From positions 223,517 to 287,516 of the forward strand of contig JAMNXP010000002.1 in the NCBI GenBank assembly GCA_023653095.1: a stretch of 64,000 nucleotides of DNA, given 5' to 3'. Below, one piece after another: positions 25,053-34,442 of this stretch (its first letter is position 1; the number at the start of each line of letters is the position of its first letter). The translations under genes and the position numbers were made by a program. This DNA comes from Bacteroidia bacterium (GTDB taxonomy: Bacteria; Bacteroidota; Bacteroidia; NS11-12g; UBA955). The notes beneath the pieces were generated by a model. It had not been told where the DNA came from, searched no databases, and worked only from the letters and a program-made list of their open reading frames with translations.

Positions 25053-27236
25053 ATGAATAAAAGTATACTGTTTTTAGGAGTGTTTGTTTTTCTGGGGGGA
25101 CGAATACAGGCGCAGAAAGATTCTGCGAAGATTGAAGGAGTTGAAATAAAGGTCCAAAAAAGCATCATTGAAAATCAAGCAGACAAACTAGTCTACAATG
25201 CTTCTGAAGATATTACAAGTCAGGGGCAATCAGCCAGCGATTTATTGGCTAAAGTACCCATGGTAGAGGTAGATATGGATGGGAATGTGTCGTTGAGGGG
25301 AAACAGGAATGTCAGATTTTTAGTTAACGGTCGACCATCGGGGTTGATTTCTGGAAGCCCAGCAGATGCCTTGCGTGCTTTGTCAGCAGACGACATAGAG
25401 AAAATTGAAGTCATTACCAATCCCTCATCTAAATACGATGCCGACGGTTCTGGAGGAATCATCAATATCATCATGAAGAAGAAAATTGTGGGTAATACGG
25501 GCAGTGTGAGGTTGGGAATTGGTACGCGTAGTGCTCATTTTGGGGGACAATATTCATCTGTGAGGGGCAAAAATAACTTTTCGGCATCGGCAGGCGGTCA
25601 CTTTTGGAGGAGTTGGGGAGATGTTGTGACTACTCGAACCAATGTCAATGCATTGGGTGAGAATTGGATGTTGAAGCAGAATGGTTATGCCAATAACTGG
25701 GGGGGTGGCCCAAGAATAACCCTGAATTTAGACAGGCAAATTGACGATAAGCAATCTTTAGTGCTGACCGTTGGAACCAACTCTCAAATGAGAAGCAACA
25801 AACAAGATTGGACCAACCTACAAGGGTTAAGTGTTTTACAAAAAACCTCTGACCAATCGGCTAATCGGTTTAACTTCGGTATGGGTTACGATTTAGGATT
25901 TGACTATCGAAAGAAATTTGAAAAGAAAGACAGAGAGTTTTCAATTTCGGGTTTAATGGCACTCGGAACAGGAAACGATGATTACCTTGCAAAAAGAGAT
26001 TTTTACGGAATTATAGTTGCCAAAGAACAAGAGCAAAGTTTGAATTCTACTTTGAACAATGAAACCTCTTTGCAAATGGATTATACGGAACCTTTTACAC
26101 CTACATTGAAGGGTGAATTTGGTGCAAAAGCCATATTTAGAACGGTCAATTCCGACTATTTATTCAATTTTTACAACGATACATTGGGTAAGTTTATTGA
26201 AGCTAAGGATAGAACAAATGGATTGGATTATTACCAAAATGTATATGCTGCATATGGGCAATTGAACTATTCATTCGCTAAGATTTATTCAGTAAGATTT
26301 GGTCTTAGATATGAGATGACAGAATTTGGAGGTGCCTTGACTCAGTCACAAAAAAGCGAGTTTAAGGGCGATCCTTACGCTAATTTTGTGCCGTCATTTA
26401 ACATTTCTCGCTCCATTGGGAAGGGTGGATTTGCTCGTTTTAATTACAATCGACGCATTCAAAGACCTTCGCTATTTTTCTTAAATCCCTATGTAAATAC
26501 TTCAGATCCCCTGAATATTTCTCAGGGTAATCCTTATTTATCGCCTGAATTTGGAGATAATTTTGAGTTTTCTTTTGGGAATTATACAAAAGTGGGTGGG
26601 TATGGTTTTAACGTTTTTCACAAAAGGATAGATCAAGCCATAGAGACCTATAGGACAGTGAATGCGAATGATATTTACGTGACCACTTACGGCAATTTTG
26701 GATTAAATAGACAGAACGGATTTGATTTTAACGTCAATTTCAGGGGTAAAGGTTGGTCATTGTTTTTCAACGGTGGCGCTGGATTGGTGCAGATTTCTAC
26801 GTTGATTGATTCTGGAGCCATTGCTGGCTTATCAGTTAGAGGGGTTACCTACAGCGCGGGACTTCGGGGTAATGTTAAAATTGGAAAGAACTGGATGTTA
26901 GAGGCGTTTTCTAGGGTGAATGCTCCTAGTTTTTCTTTACAAGGATATTCACAGAACTGGTTGTTTCACACCATTGGATTTAAGCGACAATTCAAGAATG
27001 ATCTAGGCGGAATTGGATTTGGATTTGATAATCCGTTTTCGCCAGTGGTGCATTTGAAAACCGAAAATAATGGTAATGGTTTCACGTATCTTCAAGATAG
27101 AGAGTTGAACATGTGGGGCGTGAGAATCAATTTTGATTACAAGTTTGGTAAAATAAGCAGCCAACCCGAAAACATCAGGGAGATTAAAATCAAGAACGAA
27201 GACTTGAAAAACGGCGACGGGCAAGGCGGAATGTAA
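25053..27236 (+). CDS. TonB-dependent outer-membrane receptor family protein
   Basis: 727 residues with a signal peptide ending IQAQ. The plug domain (about 45-150) includes QSASDLLAKVPMVEVD, NVRFLVNGRPS and IEKIEVITNPSSKYDADGSGG, the last being typical of the outer-membrane beta-barrel subgroup. The remaining 570 residues are beta-barrel. It lacks the N-terminal carboxypeptidase-regulatory-like domain often found in this subgroup. The substrate is unknown. It is probably cotranscribed with the ABC permease, two bases upstream. Confidence 0.9.
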   Translation: MNKSILFLGVFVFLGGRIQAQKDSAKIEGVEIKVQKSIIENQADKLVYNASEDITSQGQSASDLLAKVPMVEVDMDGNVSLRGNRNVRFLVNGRPSGLISGSPADALRALSADDIEKIEVITNPSSKYDADGSGGIINIIMKKKIVGNTGSVRLGIGTRSAHFGGQYSSVRGKNNFSASAGGHFWRSWGDVVTTRTNVNALGENWMLKQNGYANNWGGGPRITLNLDRQIDDKQSLVLTVGTNSQMRSNKQDWTNLQGLSVLQKTSDQSANRFNFGMGYDLGFDYRKKFEKKDREFSISGLMALGTGNDDYLAKRDFYGIIVAKEQEQSLNSTLNNETSLQMDYTEPFTPTLKGEFGAKAIFRTVNSDYLFNFYNDTLGKFIEAKDRTNGLDYYQNVYAAYGQLNYSFAKIYSVRFGLRYEMTEFGGALTQSQKSEFKGDPYANFVPSFNISRSIGKGGFARFNYNRRIQRPSLFFLNPYVNTSDPLNISQGNPYLSPEFGDNFEFSFGNYTKVGGYGFNVFHKRIDQAIETYRTVNANDIYVTTYGNFGLNRQNGFDFNVNFRGKGWSLFFNGGAGLVQISTLIDSGAIAGLSVRGVTYSAGLRGNVKIGKNWMLEAFSRVNAPSFSLQGYSQNWLFHTIGFKRQFKNDLGGIGFGFDNPFSPVVHLKTENNGNGFTYLQDRELNMWGVRINFDYKFGKISSQPENIREIKIKNEDLKNGDGQGGM

Positions 27237-27262
27237 ATGGAGTAAATTCGGTTGGATTTTCG

Positions 27263-27270
27263 TAGTTTTG
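27263..27270 (+). promoter_or_regulatory. Bacteroidota -7 element for the DUF3127 gene
   Basis: TAGTTTTG (TAnnTTTG) lies 4 bases before the ATG at 27275, in the gap after the receptor gene. Confidence 0.6.
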
Positions 27271-27274
27271 TGCT

Positions 27275-27676
27275 ATGGACATTCAAGGTAAAATTGTACA
27301 AATACTTCCCAAGCAGACAGGAGAAGGCAAAAACGGAACTTGGGAGAAGCAAGATTATATTTTAGAAACCCAAGCACAGTACCCCAAAAAGGTATGTTTT
27401 TCAGTTTGGGGTGTGAAAATTTCCCAATACAATATTCAAATGGGTGAGTTTGTAAGCTTGGGTGTGGATGTTGAAAGTCGTGAATATAACGGTAGATGGT
27501 ACACAGATTTAAAAGCTTGGAAAGTAGAAAGGCCTGGAGCAGCGCCAATGAATAGTAATTCTGGAGCAGCACCTAGCAACCAACAGGCTAATGACCCATT
27601 TGCAGATACTGCTCAAGTAAGTGATCCATTTGCATCTTCTTCGAGTACCGAAGAGGCAGATGATTTGCCATTCTAA
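27275..27676 (+). CDS. DUF3127 protein with an SSB-like acidic tip
   Basis: 133 residues. The first 85 or so form a small beta-rich domain (KIVQILPKQTGEG, then VCFSVWGVKI and LGVDVESREYNGRWYTDLKAW), which I recognise as DUF3127 and which is compatible with an OB fold. A low-complexity Ser/Ala/Asn/Gln linker follows, and the C-terminus ends EEADDLPF, like the DDxPF-type protein-docking tip of single-stranded-DNA-binding proteins. A role in binding single-stranded nucleic acid is therefore inferred. It has its own promoter element and stands alone between larger envelope genes. Confidence 0.8.
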   Translation: MDIQGKIVQILPKQTGEGKNGTWEKQDYILETQAQYPKKVCFSVWGVKISQYNIQMGEFVSLGVDVESREYNGRWYTDLKAWKVERPGAAPMNSNSGAAPSNQQANDPFADTAQVSDPFASSSSTEEADDLPF

Positions 27677-27758
27677 TGTCATATTAATGTCGTCAAGCAG
27701 TCAGCAGTAAACGTTGTTGACTGTTTTGGTGTCTATAACTAGTTGAGATGTAACAGCC

Positions 27759-30700
27759 ATGAAATTAAACCTATACAAAAAAATATTCCTTCTTGCCTTA
27801 TTTTCAATTTCTTCTGTAGTGCTTCGAGCTACAGATTATTATTTGAGTACATCAGGTGATGATACTAAAGATGGATTAAGTCAATCAAATGCATGGAAAA
27901 CACTTTCCCATGCAGTAAGTGTTCTGAAGGCAAACGATAAATTATTCATAGCTGCGGGTAATTACAGTGGAAGTTTGAATGTGGGTGTAACCCTTACTGT
28001 TTCTGTAGATGGAACTGTTAGAGTGGATCACCTTCGAATGAATGCAGGTTCATTGAGTTTGGTGGGTACGAATAGCGCACTATTAAACGTAAAAGATTCA
28101 TTTGTTTTAACCAATGGAATTATCACCGTTAACTCTAGTTCTAGATTGCATGCATTAGCAACTTGTGGTTTAAAAGGTGGAAATAAGAATAGTTTTGTGA
28201 TAGGTGGTTACGCTGTTCATAATGTAAATTCAGGTGGCCGCAAATTTCTTTGGCACATTGGTGTTGCAAATCAATACAGACCCGTTCAAATGGAGGGATT
28301 TGATCAACCGTCGCCACTAGATCATTGGTTTCATGCTGAATATATTTACACATCTCCTCCGTCATTGCCCACATTGCCTTCAGCAACTAGAAATATTTCA
28401 AAAACTGGTTATTGGTTTGTAAAATCATCTGCAAGTCCTAGTGAGGCAAGGGCATATGAAATGTCTTTTTATTATGATTCTGTAACGGCTGATGACGGTG
28501 TGTATGACGCTCCAAAGCTACAGTTGCTTAATTCAAACGGCACCAAACCTTGGAACCTTAACAAAACTGGGGGTACCTTCGATCGCAAAGGTTATATTAC
28601 TTCTAACACTACTGACAGTTTGAAATTTTACGTCTTGGGAAATGCCAAAGGGGGTTCAACTTTTCAAGGTGGATCCAATACCTTAGGTGATAATACTAAC
28701 CCTTTTGCAAAATTCACTTTTGAAACTAAAGCATTGTGTGTGGGCGATACCTTTTATTTCAAAGACCAATCAAAAAATGCTTCAGGGGCTGTATATTCTT
28801 GGAAGTTTGGAGATGAGAGTTTGACTGGGTCTTTGGCGGGTAAAAATGTGTTATCTACATCAGCCACGAGTAAAAATCCAGTACACATATACAATGGGGC
28901 GGGTAATTTTCGGGTGCGACAGGAAATTAGAATAGCTGGTAATTTGATTGATACTTCAATTTTGATTTTATCCATTGGCGTAAGACCTAAATTGACAGGG
29001 TTAAATGCCATTCAATTTTATCGTTACCCAATGAACGCTCTTGATACCTTTGATGATGCAACTATCTGTCAAGGGCAACGTTTTTGGGCTATTGATAACT
29101 ATGATATTTCTTTCGGGTATAATCCGAATAATGATTACGTAACCAATTTAGAATTGAAAGTGGTGGGGCCAACACCTGAGCCCAAATTGCAAACAGTATT
29201 GCCGGTTCCTGGGATGGACACTTTGAAATCAACTATTTCACAACCAGGTGCATATCAGATCTTCGCTACACGTACTACCAACAAAGGTTGTAAGGCATTT
29301 GATGTTACTGATTTGATTATTTATGCAACCCCAGGGGTGGCATTTTTAGCCAGTAAGCAATGTGAAACCCCGCCTGATACAAAATTCTTGGTTACCAATA
29401 TGACGGGTGACCCGTCGTTTACCAATAAAATCCAAAAGTGGCGTTGGGAATATGAAGGTCAAAATATTACTGGAGACGTAGTAAAGAATCCATCAACAAG
29501 AAGTTATTTGTTTTCTGGTGGACACCCCGGTGTTAATATGGTCAAGTTGATCATGGAAACCAATTTTGGTTGTATTGACTCTGTAAGCGAATCTGTCTAT
29601 ATTTTTCCAAAACCGATTATTGGTTATGACCTTGATAAATTGTGTGACGGCGAAACTATGGAAGCTGATGCAACGAGCTCTCTAATCAAATTTGGTGGTA
29701 GTATTGATGATTATATTTGGAAATTTGATGTTACTGGAGCTGGACGTGCAGATACAGGAAATCAAGTTGCCTATAAATATCCTGGGCCAGGGCTTTACAG
29801 AAACTCAATAACATTGTTTTCTTATAATAATGGCTTGCCAATTTGCAGAGCTGACTCAACTTTCTTTGTTAGAATTCACCCTAAACCAACTCCAAGTTAT
29901 CAGATTAAAGAAGTGTGTTATGGTGATTCTACTTCGTTGAGACGTGTAATTGATCGCTATCCGCACAGAGATAGTATGTTGTACTTGTGGTTTCTTGATT
30001 ACAACTACATTGGAAGCGATACCAATTTTAAATATAAATTGCCAAAGCCTGGTAGTTATGCATTGACCATGCGCGCGGCATCTTTGGCTGGTTGTAGAGA
30101 TTCCGCTGTAGGAGTTTTACGTTCATTTTATGTTCCCGATGTGTCATTTAATTTGGATATGACCGTTCCTGGAAACGATACATTTCAATGTTTGAATTGG
30201 AACCGATTTACTTTTGATTATAATTTCGGCTTAGATCCTTACGATACTATTAGAAACTCTTATTGGGATTTTGGAGACAGTGTGATAGAGTCGCCTGTGA
30301 CCAATAATTATCATGGTTATACGAAAGTAGATACGTTTACCGTCAAATTATTTGTAGATAACGTAAACGGTTGTGCTGATAGTGCATATCAAACAGTATA
30401 TGTATGGCCTTCGCCAGTGGCTGGATTTACACACGAGGGAATTTGTATGCCTGACACCGTTGTTTTCACAGATACTATTTCAACTTCAGTGGATCCAATT
30501 GTTAAGCGATTTTGGGATTTTGGAAACGGTAAAACTGATACCAATAATGTAAACATTGCACGGAATCTTTACATGAGTGCCACGCCTGTTACGGTGACGT
30601 ACGTCATTACTTCAGATCACGGTTGTGTAGATTCAGCAGTTAAAGTTCTTGATTCATTGATAGATATCCCCAAAGCCAATTGGCAACTCATTGCGGGTAG

Positions 30701-31394
30701 CATGCCTTTGTGTAAAGGTGATTCAGCTATCTTCCAAGTCTTGGGTGGTGATTCAGTGAGTTGGAAAGTTGATCTTGATACGGCGCGATCAAAAGCATTT
30801 AACAAATCTGGAACCTATGTATTTAGAGTTTATAACGGACCGGGGACCTGTTTTGCGTCTGATTCAGTTCAAGTATACGCGTATTCACCTGCCGACATTC
30901 AAGCTTACGCTGATACGACTATTTTCAGAGGACGTCAAGCTCAACTTAGATTGAAAAATGCTTACAGTAACATTAAATGGTCACCGGCAGATTTGCTGCT
31001 TGACAGCATCAGTGATTTTGTTGTAACTAAACGTCTAACCGATAGTACCGTATTCTATGTTACGGCTTTAGATTCTAATGGATGTCCGGATTTGGACTCT
31101 GTAATTGTCAGAATCATTGACCCACCGTTGGTTAAAATTCCAAATATCATCACCCCAAGTGGAGACGATAAAAACCAGACTTGGAATTTGATTGACATTC
31201 CTGATTTGTTTCTATTTGATATTGTAATTTCAGATAGACAAGGAAAAAGAGTATATTCGACAAGTAATTATGACAATAATTGGGCAGCAACTGATCAAAA
31301 TGGAAATCCATTGCCTGATGGAGTCTACTTCTATTATATGAAAAATCGTCAAACCAATCAGGTGTATAGAGGATACATTCAGGTTATTAAATAA
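27759..31394 (+). CDS. Giant secreted protein with PKD-like repeats and T9SS type B sorting domain
   Basis: 1211 residues. A signal peptide (to about 25) is followed by YYLSTSGDDTKDGLS and AWKTLSHAVSVL, the usual opening of a parallel beta-helix (DUF1565-like). From about 320 to 1050 there are PKD/Ig-like modules (YSWKFGD, SYWDFGDS, RFWDFGNGKTD). The last 90 residues are the gliding-motility-associated type B domain (IPNIITPSGDDKNQTW, then DGVYFYYMK). This type of cargo usually needs a specific PorP/SprF partner, and exactly such a gene follows two bases after its stop. Likely a cell-surface adhesin or matrix protein. Confidence 0.9.
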   Translation: MKLNLYKKIFLLALFSISSVVLRATDYYLSTSGDDTKDGLSQSNAWKTLSHAVSVLKANDKLFIAAGNYSGSLNVGVTLTVSVDGTVRVDHLRMNAGSLSLVGTNSALLNVKDSFVLTNGIITVNSSSRLHALATCGLKGGNKNSFVIGGYAVHNVNSGGRKFLWHIGVANQYRPVQMEGFDQPSPLDHWFHAEYIYTSPPSLPTLPSATRNISKTGYWFVKSSASPSEARAYEMSFYYDSVTADDGVYDAPKLQLLNSNGTKPWNLNKTGGTFDRKGYITSNTTDSLKFYVLGNAKGGSTFQGGSNTLGDNTNPFAKFTFETKALCVGDTFYFKDQSKNASGAVYSWKFGDESLTGSLAGKNVLSTSATSKNPVHIYNGAGNFRVRQEIRIAGNLIDTSILILSIGVRPKLTGLNAIQFYRYPMNALDTFDDATICQGQRFWAIDNYDISFGYNPNNDYVTNLELKVVGPTPEPKLQTVLPVPGMDTLKSTISQPGAYQIFATRTTNKGCKAFDVTDLIIYATPGVAFLASKQCETPPDTKFLVTNMTGDPSFTNKIQKWRWEYEGQNITGDVVKNPSTRSYLFSGGHPGVNMVKLIMETNFGCIDSVSESVYIFPKPIIGYDLDKLCDGETMEADATSSLIKFGGSIDDYIWKFDVTGAGRADTGNQVAYKYPGPGLYRNSITLFSYNNGLPICRADSTFFVRIHPKPTPSYQIKEVCYGDSTSLRRVIDRYPHRDSMLYLWFLDYNYIGSDTNFKYKLPKPGSYALTMRAASLAGCRDSAVGVLRSFYVPDVSFNLDMTVPGNDTFQCLNWNRFTFDYNFGLDPYDTIRNSYWDFGDSVIESPVTNNYHGYTKVDTFTVKLFVDNVNGCADSAYQTVYVWPSPVAGFTHEGICMPDTVVFTDTISTSVDPIVKRFWDFGNGKTDTNNVNIARNLYMSATPVTVTYVITSDHGCVDSAVKVLDSLIDIPKANWQLIAGSMPLCKGDSAIFQVLGGDSVSWKVDLDTARSKAFNKSGTYVFRVYNGPGTCFASDSVQVYAYSPADIQAYADTTIFRGRQAQLRLKNAYSNIKWSPADLLLDSISDFVVTKRLTDSTVFYVTALDSNGCPDLDSVIVRIIDPPLVKIPNIITPSGDDKNQTWNLIDIPDLFLFDIVISDRQGKRVYSTSNYDNNWAATDQNGNPLPDGVYFYYMKNRQTNQVYRGYIQVIK

Positions 31395-31396
31395 GC

Positions 31397-32776
31397 ATGA
31401 AGAAACTATCAATTCTGTCGGTAATAGCTCTTTCGGCTGTGCAGGTTTTTGCACAAATGGGAGCTAGAATAGACCAATTCTATTTAGACCGATCATCAGT
31501 GATACCTGCGGCAATTACTGCCACTGATAAAGGTTATGTATCCTTGTACTACAATAAGTTATTTATTGATGTTCCTGGGTCCCCTCAGCATACATTGTTC
31601 AATGCCGCGATGCCTCTTCCAAAGCAAAACACTGCGTTTGGATTGTTTTACATGAAAGAGAACATAGCATTCTCAGAAATGCACAATGCTTATGCTACCT
31701 ATGCGTATAAAATTCCATTGGGAAATGATGTTAATGTTGGTTTAGGAGTTAGTGCAGGTGTTCTAGCACAGAATTTTGATGCTTCAAAAGCGGTGTTTTA
31801 TGATGATAATGATCCTAAAATCATTGCCCTGCTCTATAGTCCACCAGTTGTAAGAGCAGATTTGAGAGCATCTTTTTATGTGAGTTCAGAGAAGTTTTAT
31901 GCGGGGATGGTCGTTTCTAGATTGCCTAAGCCACGTTTCGATTATTCTTACTACAATTATTCAGCAAGTTATGACCTTCAAACTCAAGCTTCTTGGATGG
32001 TGGGGTATAATGCAGTTATTGACGATAATTTCACCTTGAAGCCATCGTTTAATTTCAATATGTATAACTGGGATTATCTCTATTATCAGGGTAATTTGAC
32101 CGCTGATTTTCAAGGGAAATTTTGGTTGGGATTTGGGGTTAATAATCTTTGGCAAGCGGGCTTTAATGTTGGTTTGAAACCTCAAGAAGACATCACCTGC
32201 GCATACTCTTATACCGTTCCTGATGGAGTTCAGCGAGGACTTTTGGGCCCCATGCATGAATTCACCACTACCATTGGTTTTGGCGCATTGGGTGCCGGAA
32301 TTGCTGGAAATGGCAATGGTTTAGGAGGGGATGGTGAAGGTGATGGTTCAAATGGCGGATCAGGCGGTGGAGATGATGAGAATGGTGGCAAAAGAAGAAG
32401 AGGTGGTGATCTTAATGGACAAGGGGTATCTCCAAGTGAGCGAATTCGTAGAGATGTAACGGTGAAAGCTTTCGAAGATATGGAAAGATTTGGAAAAGGG
32501 AACGATACCAGCGGTATTACGTTGCCTCCTATTCCCAAGGTTAAACCAGAGCCTGGACATTATTTAGTGGCAGGTTTACATGCTTCTGAAGAGAAAGCCA
32601 ATAAAATGATCAAAGACTTGTACATGAAAGATGTATTGGCATTTAAATTTTATGATCCAAGAAACAAGAGCTTCTACGTATACATCAAGCGTTACGATTC
32701 AGAAAAGGATGCCAATAAAGGAACATTCTATTTTGAAGTTTCTGTTCCCAATATTTGGGTGAGAGAAATGCAATAA
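31397..32776 (+). CDS. PorP/SprF-family T9SS protein with glycine-rich linker and SPOR-like tail
   Basis: 459 residues against about 300-340 for ordinary PorP/SprF proteins. A signal peptide ends near FAQ; residues 22-300 are the beta-barrel (IDQFYLDRSSVIPAA, then GVSAGVLAQNFD). A glycine/aspartate-rich stretch (about 305-345) and a charged connector lead to a C-terminal module (about 385-459; GHYLVAGLHASEEKANKMIK, then FYVYIKRYDSEKDA) that looks like a SPOR domain. SprF-type proteins help export or anchor the neighbouring type B cargo, and the cargo gene is directly upstream. A SPOR-like tail would let it contact peptidoglycan. The stop abuts the convergent DUF4159 gene with no gap. Confidence 0.85.
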   Translation: MKKLSILSVIALSAVQVFAQMGARIDQFYLDRSSVIPAAITATDKGYVSLYYNKLFIDVPGSPQHTLFNAAMPLPKQNTAFGLFYMKENIAFSEMHNAYATYAYKIPLGNDVNVGLGVSAGVLAQNFDASKAVFYDDNDPKIIALLYSPPVVRADLRASFYVSSEKFYAGMVVSRLPKPRFDYSYYNYSASYDLQTQASWMVGYNAVIDDNFTLKPSFNFNMYNWDYLYYQGNLTADFQGKFWLGFGVNNLWQAGFNVGLKPQEDITCAYSYTVPDGVQRGLLGPMHEFTTTIGFGALGAGIAGNGNGLGGDGEGDGSNGGSGGGDDENGGKRRRGGDLNGQGVSPSERIRRDVTVKAFEDMERFGKGNDTSGITLPPIPKVKPEPGHYLVAGLHASEEKANKMIKDLYMKDVLAFKFYDPRNKSFYVYIKRYDSEKDANKGTFYFEVSVPNIWVREMQ

Positions 32777-33445
32777 TCAAGGTTTACTTGAACCCATAAA
32801 CGCAAATCGTATAAGATTGCAACCCATTTGGAGGGCTTGTAGTCTTATACTTTCTGGGTCTTTATAAACTTCGGGGTCTTCCCAACCATTGCCTAGGTCT
32901 GATTCATAATCATAGAAACAAACCAATCGATCTTTGTAGAATAACCCAAGTCCTTTAGCGGGTTTCCCGTCGTGTTCGTGTATTTTGGGTACACCCGATG
33001 GAAACTTGAAATGATTGTTATATATGGTGTGGGATAGAGGTACAGGAGTTAATTCTAGTTCGGGGAATACCTTTTTTAATTCTCGTCTGATATAGGGATC
33101 CATGCCGTAGTTATCACAAATGTGAAGGAAGCCGCCGGAGGTTAAATAGGTTCTTAGGTTTTGAGCTTCCTGTTCAGAGAAAACCACGTTTCCATGCCCT
33201 GTCATAAAGATAAATGGGTAGGAAAAGAGATCATCGCTGCTCACTTCAACAATGACTTCCTGAGTGACTAGGGTAGTTTTGATATGTTTATTGCAAAAAA
33301 CAGCTAAGTTTTTAAGGGCTGTTTTGCTGCTATACCAATCTCCTCCACCATTGTATTTGAGTCGAGCCAATGAAATGTTTTGGGCGAATAAATGTCCCCC
33401 GAAAAGAAAAAGAATGGATAAAAAAGTGCACCTTTTATTTACCAC
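32777..33445 (-). CDS. Exported DUF4159 protein
   Basis: 222 residues. A signal peptide ending FAQ is followed by ARLKYNGGGDWY, the usual start of DUF4159, and a glutamine-amidotransferase-like fold (FIFMTGHGNVVFSEQE, then GGFLHICDNYGMDP). The biochemical role of the family is unknown. Translation starts at a GTG that overlaps the end of uppP by seven bases, so the gene is the last of the ftsX-DUF3098-uppP unit. Its stop touches the PorP/SprF stop tail to tail. Confidence 0.85.
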   Translation of the reverse strand: MVNKRCTFLSILFLFGGHLFAQNISLARLKYNGGGDWYSSKTALKNLAVFCNKHIKTTLVTQEVIVEVSSDDLFSYPFIFMTGHGNVVFSEQEAQNLRTYLTSGGFLHICDNYGMDPYIRRELKKVFPELELTPVPLSHTIYNNHFKFPSGVPKIHEHDGKPAKGLGLFYKDRLVCFYDYESDLGNGWEDPEVYKDPESIRLQALQMGCNLIRFAFMGSSKP

Positions 33446-34200
33446 AATGTAATGAGGAAAATGCTACCAATGATGATTCTGTAGATACCAAATGCTGCGA
33501 AACCGTATTTTTGGACCACACCAATAAAGAGTTTAACGGCAATGGCGGCTGTAATGAAACTGAGTACATTTCCAATAGCGATGTCGGAAAGGGCAGATGA
33601 AGTAAGTTCATCCCAATTTTTAAGCATTTTATATCCAGCGGCAGCAGAAAGAGTTGGAACTGCCAAGAAGAAGGAGAATTCAGTAGCAGAATGTTTGGAT
33701 AATTTACATCCTAGTGCGCCGGCAATACTGGCTGCACTGCGGCTCGTTCCCGGAATCATGGCAAAAGATTGCACTACACCAATGACGAAGGCATCTTTAA
33801 AAGACATGCTGTCAACGGTTTTCTCACCGGGTTTGAGCCACCTATCCATAAATACCAAGAATAAACCTACTAAAATGAGCATAACACCCACAACAGCAGG
33901 AGTTTGAAGTAAGGTTTCTAGGAAATCATCGAATAAAAGTCCAAGAATAGCGGCTGGAATAAAGCCTACAATTAGTTTGGAATAAAACGATATGGAGAAA
34001 TTTTTGATAAATCTTTCCCAATAGAGGAAAACAACAGCCATAATGGCTCCGAATTGGATTGAGATGAGGTAAGTATCAATGGATGAATCATTGACATTCA
34101 TCCATTCTTGGAACATCATCAAATGGCCTGTGCTAGATACTGGAAGGTATTCAGTTAAACCTTCCACCGCTGAGAAAATAGCGTTTTCGGTAAAGGTCAT
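33439..34200 (-). CDS. uppP: Undecaprenyl-diphosphatase (BacA family)
   Basis: 253 residues, slightly shorter than the E. coli protein. It dephosphorylates undecaprenyl pyrophosphate to recycle the lipid carrier for peptidoglycan and surface polysaccharides; loss or excess alters bacitracin sensitivity in other species. The two active-site segments EGLTEYLPVSSTGHL (about 14-28) and PGTSRSAASIAGAL (about 150-163) are intact, and about eight membrane helices are visible. It overlaps DUF3098 upstream (ATGA) and the DUF4159 gene downstream. Confidence 0.97.
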   Translation of the reverse strand: MTFTENAIFSAVEGLTEYLPVSSTGHLMMFQEWMNVNDSSIDTYLISIQFGAIMAVVFLYWERFIKNFSISFYSKLIVGFIPAAILGLLFDDFLETLLQTPAVVGVMLILVGLFLVFMDRWLKPGEKTVDSMSFKDAFVIGVVQSFAMIPGTSRSAASIAGALGCKLSKHSATEFSFFLAVPTLSAAAGYKMLKNWDELTSSALSDIAIGNVLSFITAAIAVKLFIGVVQKYGFAAFGIYRIIIGSIFLITLW

Positions 34201-34442
34201 TTTTTACGGTAGAAAATGGCTGCGATACCAACACCAAATCCTAGAATCACAATAATTGGGGCCAAAGTAGCTCTTCGGAAATCGTAAATATCACCCGTTT
34301 TACCGCTCATTAGTACAAACCCAAGAATGACCATAGCCATGCTTATTGCAATGAGAACATAATTTTCTTTGTTGAAGATGAGGTCTGCTGGGGTGTTTTT
34401 TTTCTCTTCGGGTGCTACTGATTTGAGATTCTTATTTTTCAT
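34197..34442 (-). CDS. Small membrane protein DUF3098
   Basis: 81 residues with two membrane helices (about 29-46 and 60-77) separated by SGKTGDIYDFRRATLAP, the conserved part of DUF3098. Function unknown. Its start shares a base with the ftsX stop (TAATG) and its stop overlaps the uppP start (ATGA), a tightly coupled order ftsX-DUF3098-uppP that is common in Bacteroidota and suggests a role close to cell-wall synthesis or division. Confidence 0.9.
   Translation of the reverse strand: MKNKNLKSVAPEEKKNTPADLIFNKENYVLIAISMAMVILGFVLMSGKTGDIYDFRRATLAPIIVILGFGVGIAAIFYRKK

Noticed and set aside
27697..27726. Weak terminator after the DUF3127 gene
   Set aside because: CAGTCA / TGACTG pair with a 14-base loop and only four T; too weak to call.
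32230..32538. Proline-rich reverse frame
   Set aside because: It is the antisense of the glycine-rich linker of the PorP/SprF gene.
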